Shown here: positions 1 to 12,427 of the stretch, piece after piece | Numbering within the stretch: the first letter of the stretch is position 1 | How the letters are laid out: each line of letters opens with the position of its first letter | NCBI GenBank assembly: GCA_019055375.1 | Contig: JAHQIW010000428.1 | Location: forward strand, 88,393 to 152,392 | Source of the DNA: Parelaphostrongylus tenuis | Taxonomy: Eukaryota; Nematoda; Chromadorea; Rhabditida; Metastrongylidae | Reading direction: 5' to 3' | DNA length: 64,000 nt | Notes under the pieces: model-generated | Told to the model about the DNA's origin: nothing | What the model saw: only the letters and a program-made list of their open reading frames with translations | Database searches by the model: none | Made by a program: the position numbers and the translations under genes

Positions 1-269
1 AAATTATCGCAAGCAACTTCGTGAATATATAGAGGCCAAAGGAGGCGGTTTTGGCAATTTGTTGTAAAATTTTTGTTCATTGATATATTAGCGATCTAAA
101 TAACGCAATCATTCTTTCAAAAAATTTTTTGTTCATTGATATAGTTATCGATCTAAATAACGTAATCATTCTTTCAACTGAAAAAATTTATTTGTTCGTA
201 AAGTATTGTCTTTAGTATATTTTCTATGCTGTTGAGATGTAAGAAAAAAATGACAGAATTTTTCTCGTA

Positions 270-322
270 CCCTGTATACATATGTATATATATATATATA
301 CACATATATATGCTTATGCATG

Positions 323-354
<32 letters not shown>

Positions 355-356
355 TA
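270..356. repeat. TA/TATG microsatellite
   Basis: About 85 bases of alternating TA with CA and TG interruptions, directly before the splice acceptor of the first visible SWEET copy A exon. Long open frames on both strands here (Met/Tyr/Ile repeats) are products of the dinucleotide repeat, not genes. Confidence 0.9.
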
Positions 357-379
357 CAAATTATCTATCTTTATTACAG

Positions 380-3300
380 AGGTTCCTTTTGGCTGCGTTA
401 TGGGTTGCTGAAATTGGACTACACAATGATTATCGTGAATGTTGTCGGTGTCACCTTATTCACCATATATTGCTTGTTTTATCTTGCTTACAGCAAGCCA
501 AAGGTAAGGCTTTTGTTTCGAATATTTCGTTTAACTCGAAGTCGAAGTTGATCATCGTCACCCTCATGCGGTCACTTAGCTAAGAACGCAAATACTTGTT
601 TCTTGTTGAGGAGGTACAGAGTTGTTAACGACAAAATCTATTCAATACAACAAAGTACAATGGTGACGACTGAAGTCTAGCGGTTTTGCCTTCTTCATAG
701 TTTGTAAGGGTTGATCTGACGCGCAATCTTCTTAGTCAAGCACTTTCGTTTGTAAAGCACGTGAGACTCAATAGATATCCTCAGTCGAGTATTGAGTAGC
801 TGCTTTTGGACATTTGCCGTTTTGTTGTTTTACACTTCTACTTATTATTGAGAATCATTCTATGATGATAGTCATTCCCCAACATTCTCCGGCGGTCAAC
901 ACTATGGAACGGCATAGCAAGCTACCCTCTACATCGCGTTCAACCAGTATACTACGACGTTTGAGAGGGAGACAAAAAGGACTTTAACGCTAGAAGTACT
1001 GAGGTTGGAGCAGTGAAAAAGAACTGTGAAACTGATCAAATTAAGTGATAAAGTAAAAGAAGTGTTTATTGGAGGCTATCCGCACAGAGTCTCAAAGGGG
1101 CGAGGAGTGTACCTGGTTTAGATTATAGCATCGTTATGGATATGGCACAGGATCATGCGCGATGGCGAGCCAGTTATCCTTTCCATTTACTTTTGGATTT
1201 TCGACGTCATACCAAAACTTTTCAAGAGTTTTACGTGTTGATGTCGTCTCTTATTGTGTTTAATATGTTTCTGAAGACATCAGAAGCGCGTGAAACTTTT
1301 GAAGTGTTTTGTATCAATGAAAAAATCTAAAAGAGAATCACCTTCACGCGTGATCTTGCACCGTGTCTCAGATTGATGCGTGATCTGAAACAGGCGCACT
1401 CTTCACTCATGTAAGATTCTGTGTTGCTGGTTTCCAATATTAGCTATGTATGCAATATGCTTTGTCTGCGTTGGTTATGAAAGTGCCTGAATGAAGCAGT
1501 TGCATATCAATTTTGCTATGAAGAAGACGAAACCGTCAACCATATTAATATTGAACTGTATTTTAGGGGATAAAATCGTTTCTTTAGCTTCTACTTAACT
1601 CAAAGCACGTTTTTATTTGAACAATGCTGCGCTTAATCGAAAATCGGTTGGGAACTGTAAACATTTTTGCGTGCGATTTTTGCTCGGAAATTCGTTGACA
1701 TCTTCATAAATATGCACCCTCATAAAATAGGAAAACATTTTGATAGACAGGATCGTGTAGAAAGAAAATATTTTGCCATGTGTTATTCAACTATTCCTTC
1801 GTTATCATTAGGTCGCGTTCATCGTCGCCTTCAAGTATTACAGTGGAGAGACGATATCGATATAGAAAAAAAACCAGTTTTTATCATAGCGAATCGGTTT
1901 TGCCTAGTTAGGGTATGACTGATCATTTGAGATGACGAATCGGGTAGTTGTCAAGTTGAACAGCTGATCGCTGTCGTACGATATTGAGACCAAAATATCA
2001 GCGCAGCCGTATCATTCTGTTTCGTTGACGTTACCATGTGGAACACTACAGAAATAGGCTTTATGGAAAAAGACCAACGCTCTCCACAAGTGAAGCTTGA
2101 TTTTTCTAAAAAAAAACGCATAGAAACGAGAAGATTGAAATTGCTGGAGGGTACGAAAATAGAATTCCTATAGAAAATTAGATAATCGTTGTTGATTTTA
2201 GTGGCGGTTTGGCATCAAGTTGTGCTTGGTTGCATCAGTCATCGCTACCATGATAATCCTAGTCGCATGGCGTCCAAATATGGACTATTTAGGTCTCGCC
2301 TGCATGACATTTAATATCATCAACTTTGGTGCACCTTTGGCCGGATTGGTATGTCAGTTGCATATTCAGTGCGGTTATTGTCGATTGTTTTACCGTACTC
2401 TAATGTTATTGTATTTGAGGGTGTTGTATTGCGAAAACGTTGTTGTGATACGGTGCCGCTGCCGATGTGTATTGCAAACTTGTTAGTGTCATCACAGTGG
2501 TTCCTCTATGGGAATATCGTACGCGACGCATACATTATGGTCAGTTATGCATTGGATAGAACTCAGTAAAACGAAACACGTGGGTGAAAAAATGTATAAT
2601 TCCATCTGAGAACTTTCAAAAATAACAATATGTGTGGTGAAAAATCTACATAGTCTTTTCTGTTTCAATTTTATCTTTTTTTATCAAATGTAAATGTAAA
2701 TAGATTCTAACCTATTGTTAGCAGGACCTCCGTTGAAGCATTCAGCGTTGATAATTCGCTTAGAGATCCACCTTGGATTAGATTCTTTATCGTATGTTCA
2801 GAACTTTTGTGATGAAATAAAGCATTCAAAACAAGCACATTGAAATCATGATGTGCAGTTCGAGAAGTGCAACAGAATACATACTGAAACTACTGCATGT
2901 GGTCGTGAAAGGATTAATTTATGTTTGACCCCAAAGAGGCTTATATTGTCCATCAATGTGTGAAGAAAGTGTATTTAATCCTACCGGAGAGTGATACCAT
3001 TTTCCAACCTTGGTTAGACGGAGCTCCTGGTTTGCATGCCTGACACGCCATCTTATTTTCGCGTAATGCGGAGTACCTGTAACCAATACCCTACAACCTC
3101 CCAATGAACCTAGTAAACTTCAAAGCGATTGTGGATTGAAAAACTTTTCATAATAACCTAATAGCTCAGCCGTTCTTCACCTGTATCACCTGATGTCGTA
3201 TTGAAAGTCGAGTACTTCAGCGGACGCTAATGAACTTCCACTCCTCGTGTCGCATGAAAGAGTAGCCCGAAGGGTTTTCGTCACTTTAGAAATTTGTTGA

Positions 3301-6300
3301 GCATCATAACCTCTTCCAAGGGTCCTCGCGAAGAACTTCGACTATAGGCTCGATGGTGCAACTACTATGTGTTTGACATCCTAAGGTATAGAGTCGCTAG
3401 CAGCTCCTGTCCTTCGGTTGTCGTTAGTGGCTAGCAAAAAATTTTCGCAACCTTTTTTTTTTTGGTTTTTTCTCATTAATCTAAGTTTTAGTTCCTATTA
3501 TCGTTTAGAGCAGTTCTTGCGGTTATTTGGATATGTAACACATATACAATTGTTTCAAGATGAAATTGTCACGAGAGCAAAGGGATTGATATGATACCTG
3601 AGTATCGTATAGTTCAAGTGCTGCTTTGGCATGCAATGATATTCGTGTAGCATCAATAAAAGTTCTTACCCTCTTGACAACTCCATCTTAAAACAAAAAT
3701 ATAAGCTTTATATATCAGAATAACTGCAAGAAGCTTCACTAAATGACAGTTAAGGCAAGGACTTAAGTGCGTGAAAAATAAACAACAAAAACGAGAAAGA
3801 TCTGGAAATTTCTTGCCAACTCAAAAATCAAGAAGAAATGTTGAGTCGAAAATGTGAGCACGGAGTTATTTGCTCCTTATTTCTTGCATTTCCTCGATGC
3901 TCTTGGAAATCCTCAAGACATCCACTTTCTCATGTTCAGTCATAGAGCTAAGCTGTTCATTATATTGACTTCGTAACCTAGAGAGACGTTAGTTCAACAT
4001 TTGGGTTATTTAATCCGTTGAACATTCATGGTAAACAGTAACGACATGAAAGCTGAGATGCGGAACCAATCTGTTCATCATGAACTTCTTTATCTAACGT
4101 AGCCGCCATGAATAAATCAGATTGTTCAGTACTAAGATTGATCAAATGAGGGAACGCGTGTAAATCGCACCGGTTGAAGACGCTATGCTACAGATAGTTT
4201 ATGTAAAAGTTCGGGCGGCTTTGGTTTTTTATCTGATTTTTGGAATAAAAGTACCTGTTTCTAGAATCATTGAATTGCGCATTTTCTTGCAACCATTTTG
4301 GCATACAACTTGCCTAAACTTGCATTAAGACGGAGTTGTCTTGGGAACTATTCGCTTGCTACTCATGCGCTTAGAGGAAGATGCTAGTGAAGAGGCACGC
4401 AAAATTAATGGAACTTGGAGCGATGATACGGTCGCAGAAAGGACACGCGGTTTTTCTTACCCAAAATTGACAGGAATTCAGGAGTTTTTCAAGATTGATG
4501 GAAAATACTTTTATTATTAGTTTTATCTTTTGTTCGGAACATAGCAGTGCAAAAGCATATTAGAAAATCGAAACGGCACGAACTTTTTACACAACCTAGT
4601 ATTTGGTCGTTGGGTTCACCAAGTAGTTTGACAATATAAGTATGCATCCAATCATCCTCACAATACGTCGTGATATCGAGTACATAACTCATTCTCTACG
4701 CGATCTCTTAACGCTGAACGCTTAATTCTTCTAGAATCTAACTCATAACATTTCAGCGCTAATGAAATCACGTGTTTTTGATTGTTGTAGTGCTTCAGGT
4801 GCCAAATGGTATTGGAATGGCTTTAGCGGTGATACAACTTAGCTTATTCGTCATTTTCCCTCGACGAGAAAACGGGAAGTCAGTAGCGTCACGCATGGCC
4901 AGATTTTGCTGTACCTCTGCAGACGTGGAAAAAGGTTAATAACATTTTTTCATGGCTTACAAGCTCATTTTACTTATCTGCGTTCTTTTAGAAGAAATTG
5001 TGTATCTTTTTAATTGAGAGAGTGAGTGAGGTTTTGTATTTATATAACAATTGTGTCCTTAAGGTGCTTCAACGGTAACCATATCTGCAAGTACACCACT
5101 AGCAAGCGGCAAGGAGTTAATGCGAAAGTTTTCCGAAACAATCGAGTGAGTTTTGTCCAACTCAGTGATACTTCTGAGAAGAAGTTGTTACCGCGGGTGA
5201 ATATTGACCTTAAGGTAGTCACTGTGAGCAAATCAAGCGCAATTATTGCCTTAAATTCGTTCAATCAGTGAATTGTGGGAACCACAAATACGGAAATACG
5301 TCTTGTGCAATTCGTTTTAAAATAAATTTTCATAGCTTTTCGAGAATATGTTGTTGTGACCATGGGATGAATCTGGAGCTTGTCAACCACTCACAGGGAA
5401 ACATGGTTGAACTGAAGGGAATCACCAATTTGCTCTATTCCATGCAGCTTTTTTCGCAATTGATCATGGAATTTTTTTCTCTTCACGACTCCTTGATGAG
5501 CTGTGACAAGGCTGCCTACATATACTTCAATTTTCTATAGCCAGCGTTTTGATGACGTCTCCTTCTTTGGAATTTGATTTTGTCATCTCAAATTATTGAT
5601 GATGAATCTTAAGCAAATCATAAACCTGCGATTTTGCTACATATATCAAAATTCTCTCGTTCAGAACTAGCGAAACGACAAGTATTTGTGCCTTTGGATC
5701 ACACGTTTGTTGTTATATTCTAGACAGTTATAAAAAAAATAAATATGCGTCTTAGGTCTTTTGATATGTTTTGACACTAGAGCAACATTTACAAATGATT
5801 AACCAAAAGTAATTGAAATCTCTTGCCGGCACTGCTCAAAGTATACGCCATTAGCCTCAACAGATTCTGACATCTTTCAGGTATTAATATTAATGCCACT
5901 TTGTGCAGAATTTTCTGAGATTTTTTTGGTATCAAATCGCTGCAGTGTGGGCGTGTACGTCGACGTCGCCGCATTGTCATCCTGCTTTAAGACAACGCAA
6001 GGCTGCATGTCGTCAAACTGGCATAAAGGAAGTCGACTGAACTGTGTTGGGAGTTGTTGGATCATTCGTCGTACAATCCCGACTTGTCGCTCTGTGACTA
6101 TCACCTCTTCCGGTCGCTGGAGCACTCTTCCCGAACAAGAACCAGTTTCGACATATCAGTCATTTGTGTCGAGAATTGACAACACTCTTTGAATGCGAGA
6201 ATGACGAGTTCTGTGAGCGCGGTTGCCTGAGAGATGGTAGAAATGTTTTCAAGCCGATGGCGCATACTTTTAATGGTGATTTTAAGAAATTCCAATTGCT

Positions 6301-6813
6301 TGTGTTCAATGAATTTGATGTTTATTGTTCTACATAAGACTGGAAAAGTTTATTCATTTTCCATTTTGCGAAAATTAATCAGCCAATCCGGTATATGGAT
6401 TTGAGACGACCATAAGCTTCCATATCTCGATCTATAGGCGATCGTAAGCTCACAACATAACTGTCGTACCATTTGCTGCTTTCCATCCCTGCTCACACAA
6501 TAACTTACCACCATTATTATCTGCAGACAGTTTTCTCGCAATCTCACTCTACTTATATGCCGAGTGTCATACACTTTTAACACCTCGGAAAGCTTCATCC
6601 CAGAAAGCGTTTAAGGACTCTTATTATAACGAACGGGGAAATAATCTCTTATTCTTTTTAGTTTGATTGAATTTTTATTCATTTTCAGAAAGAAAACCAG
6701 TCTTTCGGATAGCTCCGCTGCCATTGACGTTCGACGGACGCGTCAACGAACATGTAGTGTGCCTGACGTTCCAAAAAGAAAATGGGTCTGATACGAGTAA
6801 TAAGTTCCTTTAA
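380..6813 (+). CDS. SWEET (MtN3/saliva) sugar transporter, copy A, 5'-partial, split gene
   Basis: SWEET proteins are seven-helix membrane uniporters for sugars, built from two three-helix MtN3 bundles. Exons seen: 380-503 (acceptor TTATTACAG, begins inside a Gly codon, 41 further codons, donor AAG|GTAAGG); 2202-2348 (49 codons, contains [12 protein letters not shown]); 2420-2539 (40 codons, contains PLPMCIAN and QWFLYG, the second MtN3 signature); 4799-4934 ([14 protein letters not shown] then a basic tail, ends in phase 1). Exon lengths and breakpoints match copy B at 32373, including the same 40-codon exon, so these are paralogues. The N-terminal exons must lie before base 1. A frame at 2-67 ends in TAA and may belong to something upstream. 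The last exon probably starts at 6689 after ATTTTCAG; the phase from 4934 gives a stop at 6811-6813, another frame stops at 6789-6791. Introns hold mariner and RTE remnants. The transported sugar cannot be inferred. Confidence 0.85.
3177..3430 (-). mobile_element. RTE-type LINE 3' fragment (decayed)
   Basis: Read on the minus strand, this matches the end of the RTE copy at 50515-50955: the terminal GGTGATACAGGTG motif, the conserved segment before it and the AGAGTAGCCC block are recognisable with many substitutions. It sits in an intron of SWEET copy A. No reading frame survives. Confidence 0.55.
5800..6320 (+). pseudogene. Mariner transposase remnant (C-terminal half)
   Basis: Around 6097-6150 the + strand reads [11 protein letters not shown], the mariner signature holding the last catalytic acidic residue of the DD34D triad, followed by residues that continue only after a frameshift. 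Upstream there are fragments in different frames. The same sequence occurs in better condition at 8405-8905, so both copies belong to one family. It lies in the last intron of SWEET copy A. Not functional. Confidence 0.65.
6689..6813 (+). CDS. Probable last exon of SWEET copy A (frame uncertain)
   Basis: A strong nematode acceptor (ATTCATTTTCAG) precedes an open stretch starting at 6689. Joined in phase 1 to the exon ending at 4934 it gives a tail of about 40 residues ending at TAA 6811-6813. The alternative frame gives a Ser/Arg-rich tail (about 33 codons) ending at TGA 6789-6791, and its RRT motif recalls the RRTVSS end of copy B. C-terminal tails of SWEETs are cytosolic and poorly conserved, so similarity does not settle the frame. 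Confidence 0.45.
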
Positions 6814-6955
6814 ACAGTAGTCTTTTTATGAGTAATATAGCCATTGTTGTTTGTACATAGTAATGCTGTGTTGATTGTTTCTGATTCATACGAGTAAATG
6901 ATAAGGATTTCCCAGGTTTGGATATTCAGTCGATAGTCACCATTTCGTATGTAAA

Positions 6956-6961
6956 AATAAA
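6956..6961 (+). terminator. Candidate polyadenylation signal AATAAA for SWEET copy A
   Basis: A canonical AATAAA lies about 145 bases after the last candidate stop codon of SWEET copy A. Such hexamers are common by chance in AT-rich DNA, so this is only a positional guess. Confidence 0.35.
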
Positions 6962-8400
6962 CACTTATTAGATTAGTGAGTGGCTCACTTCATTCAGCAG
7001 TACAACGATTACTATGTTTGTGCAGCCAAGTGAGAAACTAATTAACAAGTGAATGAGATTGTGGCATTTTCTTTGTATCTAGACAAGAATTGAAAATGAG
7101 ATGCACAACCTCTTATCTTCTTCTGATCCTCTTATGGTTCAAATGAGCATGTGTGACTGAGACGACAAAACTGGAAAACAACTATGAATGCGAGAAATGA
7201 CTTGTAACAACATCAAGAATGTTCGAAGATATTCCTTGAAAATCCACAAATACCCATACTTATCCAGTGAAGTTGAAAGTACGAAAAACGAAATAAAACA
7301 CATAAAGTACATGCTGGTAAAGCGTAAACGGTTTGACAGATGTTTAACGAGCCATTTCATTTGGATCGCTCAACTGACTTTGAGTAAATCGAGTGTGGAT
7401 CGATGCCGTCCACTACGTTCGAATCCTTCGCTCTAATCCAACTTAGATCGAATAGATCTCTCATCGCTCAGGACTGGGAAATGTGTAACAGACTTATCTG
7501 AGGAAGATAACTGTGCTTCGCATGTCCTAGAAACGCCCCAGGATGGCTATTTCATATTTGGTTTTCGCACAAGGAAAGTCAACTCGATTACTGATCAGCA
7601 ACGTCTCTTAATGAGACTAAATATCCTTGTGCACAGCTCACACCCGAATCCGACGATATTCGTGGATGACGGGAGTCCAGAAAGAACTGAATGGAAACGA
7701 AGGTGAGATGCCTATATACGTGAGAAGACGGATAATGTAGAGAAGAAAATTGTATAATTTTTGGGCAGACAAAGTTAATTTTTCGAGAAGTAGAAGGAAG
7801 GTGCAATTTATTGAAAGGACGTTGCAGCTAAAATGCTATGTAATATGAAAAAGTGCCAATTATAGTAGACGAGGTTCGCTGAAGGCCGCATCTAAGATAG
7901 CATTACGCTGTGTGCCAGCTGGTGTGACTGAAACAGGCGATATTGGATGCCTATATTAGATACGTCGCCTGTGAATGGACACCTAGAAGTGGGGACATTT
8001 CATTCCAGCAGTGCTCCCTCGTTGGATTGGATGCTACGATTACGAACACCCACATTGAGGACGGCCAACTATGGGCCATCAACATGGATAAAATTTGCTG
8101 CGAGGAAGCTGAAAACGTGGAAACGTTAGGCGCATGAATGCCGACTCGTGTAAGTTTAACAATTTTAAAAAGGCGAGGATTTGCTCTAGGGCTTCTGTCC
8201 TATGGAAAATATATGCTGTTATAGAGATTGCTTCCAACAGTTTCGAAATTTTCGAGTTTACGCTATAAAGTGATCAATATTACTCTAAGGAGAGAGCTCT
8301 GTCCAGCGAAATATCAGTTTTTCTCACAAGTTTTGGCGCCAGAACAATAATTTATCAACTATAAGTCATTAATGTTGCCTGAAAATCACTATATAAAGTA
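6962..8400. other. Intergenic stretch without recognisable genes
   Basis: Several open frames of 60-80 codons exist on both strands (for example 7139-7360, 7588-7806, 7943-8137), but none shows a family motif, a splice-site pattern or agreement between neighbouring frames. I see nothing assignable here. Confidence 0.6.
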
Positions 8401-8404
8401 GGCG

Positions 8405-8905
8405 CCATCAGCCTGAACATAATTCTGCCATCTTTCAAGCATCAAATCAATAACTTTTTCTCCGAACGTCAACGTTGTCAGAATCAGTGGTTTTCGTCAG
8501 GCCAGCGAGAAACTCCAACTCCACTCCAAATTGATTCGCGCCAAAGGCTATTTTCTCATCATCTTCTGGGGACCGGGTCGATTTAGTGGGGTCTGCTGTT
8601 AGCCGGAGAGACGATCAACGCTAACCGCTACTGTGAGCACCTGGTTCTCGCCAAACTGGGCTGAGAGTTACTGGATCATCCGCCATAAGGTTTTTGACTT
8701 GTCGCTGTTTGACTATCATCTCTACCGGTAGCTGGAGCACTTCCTGAGCAAGAAGAAGTTCCGCGACATCAATCATTTGCGTCGAGGATTGACAACTATC
8801 TTTGAATTAGAGGATAACGAGTTCTATGAGCACAGTGTTGATTTACTACTTAAAAGAGAGCGGAAATTTGTCCCTGCTGATGGAGCATACTTCAAAATGA
8901 TGTTG
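8405..8905 (+). pseudogene. Mariner transposase remnant (middle and C-terminal part)
   Basis: Translations show LLAGETINANRYCEHL (the mariner segment before the second catalytic Asp), then ELLDHPP, then DYHLYR and a run of about 50 codons (KKKFRDINHLRRGL... to ...ERKFVPADGAYF) typical of the transposase C-terminus. In-frame stops and indels separate the blocks. Same family as 5800-6320, same orientation, about 2.6 kb apart. No terminal inverted repeats were identified. Confidence 0.75.
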
Positions 8906-9640
8906 CTAAGCACTTCTAATTCTTTCTAGCTGATATATTTGGTGATTATTGCTATAGTGCCAAACTTATGAGAAGACCTAATAAAAACGAGGCAATTTGC
9001 GACGCGTGTGGAACAGAACTTCAATTTCAATGCTAAAGAGCCGCAAGAAAGCTTTTATAGAAAAAAAACAAGTACATTTTTGGATTTCCCAAGATTTAAA
9101 CTTTAGAATAGATTCGATTCAGTCTATCGGGAACTGAGGTGCTGCATTTACATATTTTTCCAAGGTTCCCTTGTAACCCGTAGGCAACGCCTTAGCTGGA
9201 CTATCACCAAGATTTCAGGAGGAAGTAATCAAAACATTATTCTACGAGCCAACATGCGGAGTTTTCGAAAATATTGTGGAGGATCAGATCGAGGAAACGA
9301 ATCAAGTACCTGATGAACTGCGGTTTACAAAGTAGACGTGCTGATGAGTGACACAGATTTAGACGAAATAAATGAAAGTGTTGGTCGCTAAACGCCAATA
9401 AACATACTCTTCAGAAATGCGATCCATCACATATTGGATTGCTCACTTTCTTCTCGGACTCCGCGTCAAGGTGTCCAGTTCTTCAGAACTGGAGAATCGG
9501 TTTTAGCCTGGTGTATGCAACGCTGTCTCGGATCAAACGCTGAGTGCCAAGGACTCGGGGATGCTATATCAACTGATTTGGACTGAACGGCCCGCCAAAG
9601 AAGACCAACATCCGTCCACCAAATGTACATTAAAAAAGGA
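8906..9640. other. Intergenic stretch, possible decayed retroelement
   Basis: Around 9205-9420 the + strand has a broken frame (SPRFQEE, DELRF, NILFRNA) that loosely recalls the RTE reverse-transcriptase core and the segment after it. There are several stops and no catalytic motif is certain, so I do not call it. Confidence 0.25.
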
Positions 9641-9929
9641 TAAAGCTCTCGGCGTTTATCAATCCCTGAGGGATGTGCCATGCATTCGACTTCGATTTTT
9701 AATTTGTTTGAGGTGATTGAATGCATATCTGGCCTTCACAATGACTCGCGGAGGCCTCCCGCTGAACCGAGTCAGTGCTGCTTATCCTCCCAGACAAGTT
9801 TGAAACCTGTCTGGTACCAATTTACCGACCCCGGAGGGATGGATGGCTTGATGAGCCATGAGCGCGAGATCGATCCATTGACCTCGTGAGCGACGCAAGG
9901 CACCTTTAACTACTGCGCCACATGCGCTC
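9640..9929 (-). repeat. tRNA-headed SINE, copy 1
   Basis: On the minus strand the element begins at about 9929 with GCGCATGTGGCGCAGTAGTT, which fits a pol III box A, followed by a box-B-like stretch (GGATCGATCTC), a body with CCCTCCGGGGTCGG, and a tail running to CCGAGAGCTTTATCC. Four other copies are at 27261, 49425, 50975 and 55285. The long gap between boxes suggests a Leu/Ser-type tRNA ancestor (inference). Confidence 0.7.
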
Positions 9930-11465
9930 AAATGTACATAACTAAGCATAAATCTGTACTTCAAATGTGTTACATTTTTTCCAATTGGACGTGATGCGTC
10001 ACAGGTCAATATGCGACCACTATCGACTCAGATCAATCACCAAAGAGGACAAAAATGTCTCAGTGTTGGCTGAATAACTATTTCTTAAATCAGCCACGTT
10101 GTTTTTCATGAGAGCGTTTCCATTCAAGCGAAAGCTTGAATCCTGGGCTACTGTACACCTGCTCCTTTTCTTTGAAAAGCCTTTTTACAGCGCTGTAGCA
10201 TACGCACGCAAATTTCTCGAAAGACAGAGCTCTCTCCTCGAATTAACCGTTCGATAGCGTAAATTTTCTCGATCCTAGCACTGTGCTTATTTTCTTAAAG
10301 GATCGTTTCACCGCGGTGTAGCCGGGAAATTAAGATTGAGTTTCATATTCGTGGCTCATTGCTTGTCAATTAGGATGCAGTAGCCCGAGGTTCAATTTTT
10401 TGAACCATTACAAAGTGCAATGGAAAGTCTCAGCAAAAGGGGTTATTTCTTTATTCGTTTTCGCCCAACAAAAAAGAACCGAAATTTTCTTATTTTGATA
10501 TCATCTTTGTAGTCAGTCGAAGAAAAAAATTCCAATTTGGACACTGAGCTTCTTTTATGCAAAGATTTTCATAGCAAGTCATACTAATAAAAAAGGATAA
10601 CGGTCAACATTTGGAGCTCATTTTTTCAACTCGCAGCAACTCTTCAATATCATATAGCAAGATTTTGGTTCCCAGGAGACTTTATTGTTGAAAAAAAAAG
10701 TTTTTATTCAGAAAGAAAACCCAATAGTTGTAAAAATACCTCCTTGAATAAGATTTCTGTCGCAAGCGATGTGTGTAAAGTGTTCGCGAATCTTTAGTCT
10801 TTTCTGAGAAAGAGCTTTTCACTAGACTACTAGTAGTCAATCTATAGTTCGTGAAGTATAGATTTTAGCACCAAGTCTGGCTTTTATAAAAGACATCTTC
10901 TAATTGTGTAATCAACAAAAGATATAACTTTTTGCTTTTGCTGCAGTCAGTTCGCTTTCAACTTCTCAGAGATACTGGTACTTATAGGGTACTATTATTT
11001 TTACTTGGTAACTTATTGATACTTATATAGAAGAAATTCATTTACAGTGAAGCCTCCTAATTACGAAAAGTTACGCAGATTATCACTAGACAGGTTTCTT
11101 TGAACATAGTTCTTTTGATATGAATACAAAAGTCTTGAGAAGACTATTTCAAACTCCTTCGAAAAATGTGTGTTTCTATCATACTTTAAGTTATGCTGAT
11201 ATACTGAACTTCTCACTTAATTCATGTGCTCAACAATCAACCATTTGTACCAACAACATCAAACAAAAACAATCAATCCTCAGAAAACAACTTGGTTCAA
11301 TTTATTGTAATTTGTACATTCTGATAGCTTTTGTGTACTTGTCCATTGCACATGCAACCACCATTTTGCACATTCTAATAAAATCGACAGTCTTCACCCT
11401 GAGGAAACTCCATTTCTAAACCATCACTTCACAGTATACATTATGAAACTCATGCCTGCATATTA
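9930..11465. repeat. Gene-free stretch with foldback family D pieces
   Basis: Blocks around 10180-10300 and 10690-10870 carry the family D hallmark (CGTTCGATAGCGTAA and a relative of TTAGTAATCATTCGATAGC) seen complete at 52486 and 59627. The 99-codon frame at 11120-11419 has low-complexity composition and no family resemblance. Confidence 0.45.
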
Positions 11466-11467
11466 TG

Positions 11468-11660
11468 TCGTTTTCGTTGATCGTCGAGTGACTCAAGCGG
11501 GCAACATTAACACTTTCATTTTCCCTATCGCGTGCAAGAGTAGCCCACTGAGTCCTCCTCGTTCGAGATTCCTTGAGCATCATATTCTGCTAGTCTGCTC
11601 GTAAAGAAATCGGATCATTGGGTAGGTGGTCCTCCTGTAGAGCTCTTGAAATTCCGAAAT
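11468..11660 (-). mobile_element. RTE-type LINE 3' fragment
   Basis: On the minus strand this carries the blocks GAGTCACTCGACGATCAACG and GGGCTACTCTTGCACGCGAT, which correspond to the end of the RTE open frame and 3' region at 50830-50930. Only the extreme 3' end is present, as usual for 5'-truncated LINE insertions. Confidence 0.6.
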
Positions 11661-12396
11661 ACCTATAATGAACAGTTATTATGTGAATTACCTGTTCCGT
11701 TTAGAAATAAATTTTTTATGGAAAGTTTTGATTGCTATGAAAACATGCTTCTTACAATGGCTATATATCTCAAAAGAACTTTTCAAGTTTTAAACCTAAT
11801 AATCTAAGTAGTTGCCGTAGACATCTATCATGAATTGTTTGAATTTCATCCTACTGACTTAATCGTAGTAGATTTTATAAGCTTTGACCATGCATACGAT
11901 TCCATTTTCTGGAACTCCTCGATTGATGGCGGAGTCGTGAGCTGTTAAAACCATCTTGACTTCTTCCCTTTACCTCCATCTAGGCACCATTGTGCAACTC
12001 TGGTTCTGCATCGCTCCATTCAATCCTGTGCAGATTCTCTTGCACGAGTTCTTCTGGCAATATCTGGGCCTCATCTTGCACCTCCTCGTCAAGTGATCGC
12101 CCCTTTCCAATAGCACTGACTATAGGAACAATAATTTAACGGTTATTTGCGAAAAGATCTCTCCCTTCATTTAGCAGATTGAGTTCCTCACAACACCGTC
12201 TGCAGGACGTTCAGCTGGCCTAAGATTTGTGTCCGTGCCGAAGTAAATCAGGATCTCTTAGGTGTGCTTTGTTTCATTACATACTTTGAACAGCTTTGTT
12301 CCATATCTGTCCTGTTTGCAAGAAATATAATGGAGCAGCATGGTTCTTTCTTTAATCGCACTATCGACGCGTCACTGCATCCAATTCTGTTCGGCT

Positions 12397-12427
<31 letters not shown>

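Noticed and set aside
166..583. Several overlapping open frames on both strands
   Set aside because: They translate the TA/CA microsatellite (Met-Tyr-Ile runs) or the SWEET exon in the wrong frame.
1136..1918. Open frames of 64 and 83 codons in the first SWEET intron
   Set aside because: No family motif, no splice sites linking them to the SWEET exons, and the phases of the flanking exons already join without them.
11120..11419. 99-codon + strand frame
   Set aside because: Composition is rich in Ile, Leu, Ser and Thr as expected by chance in AT-rich DNA; no motif and no neighbouring exons.
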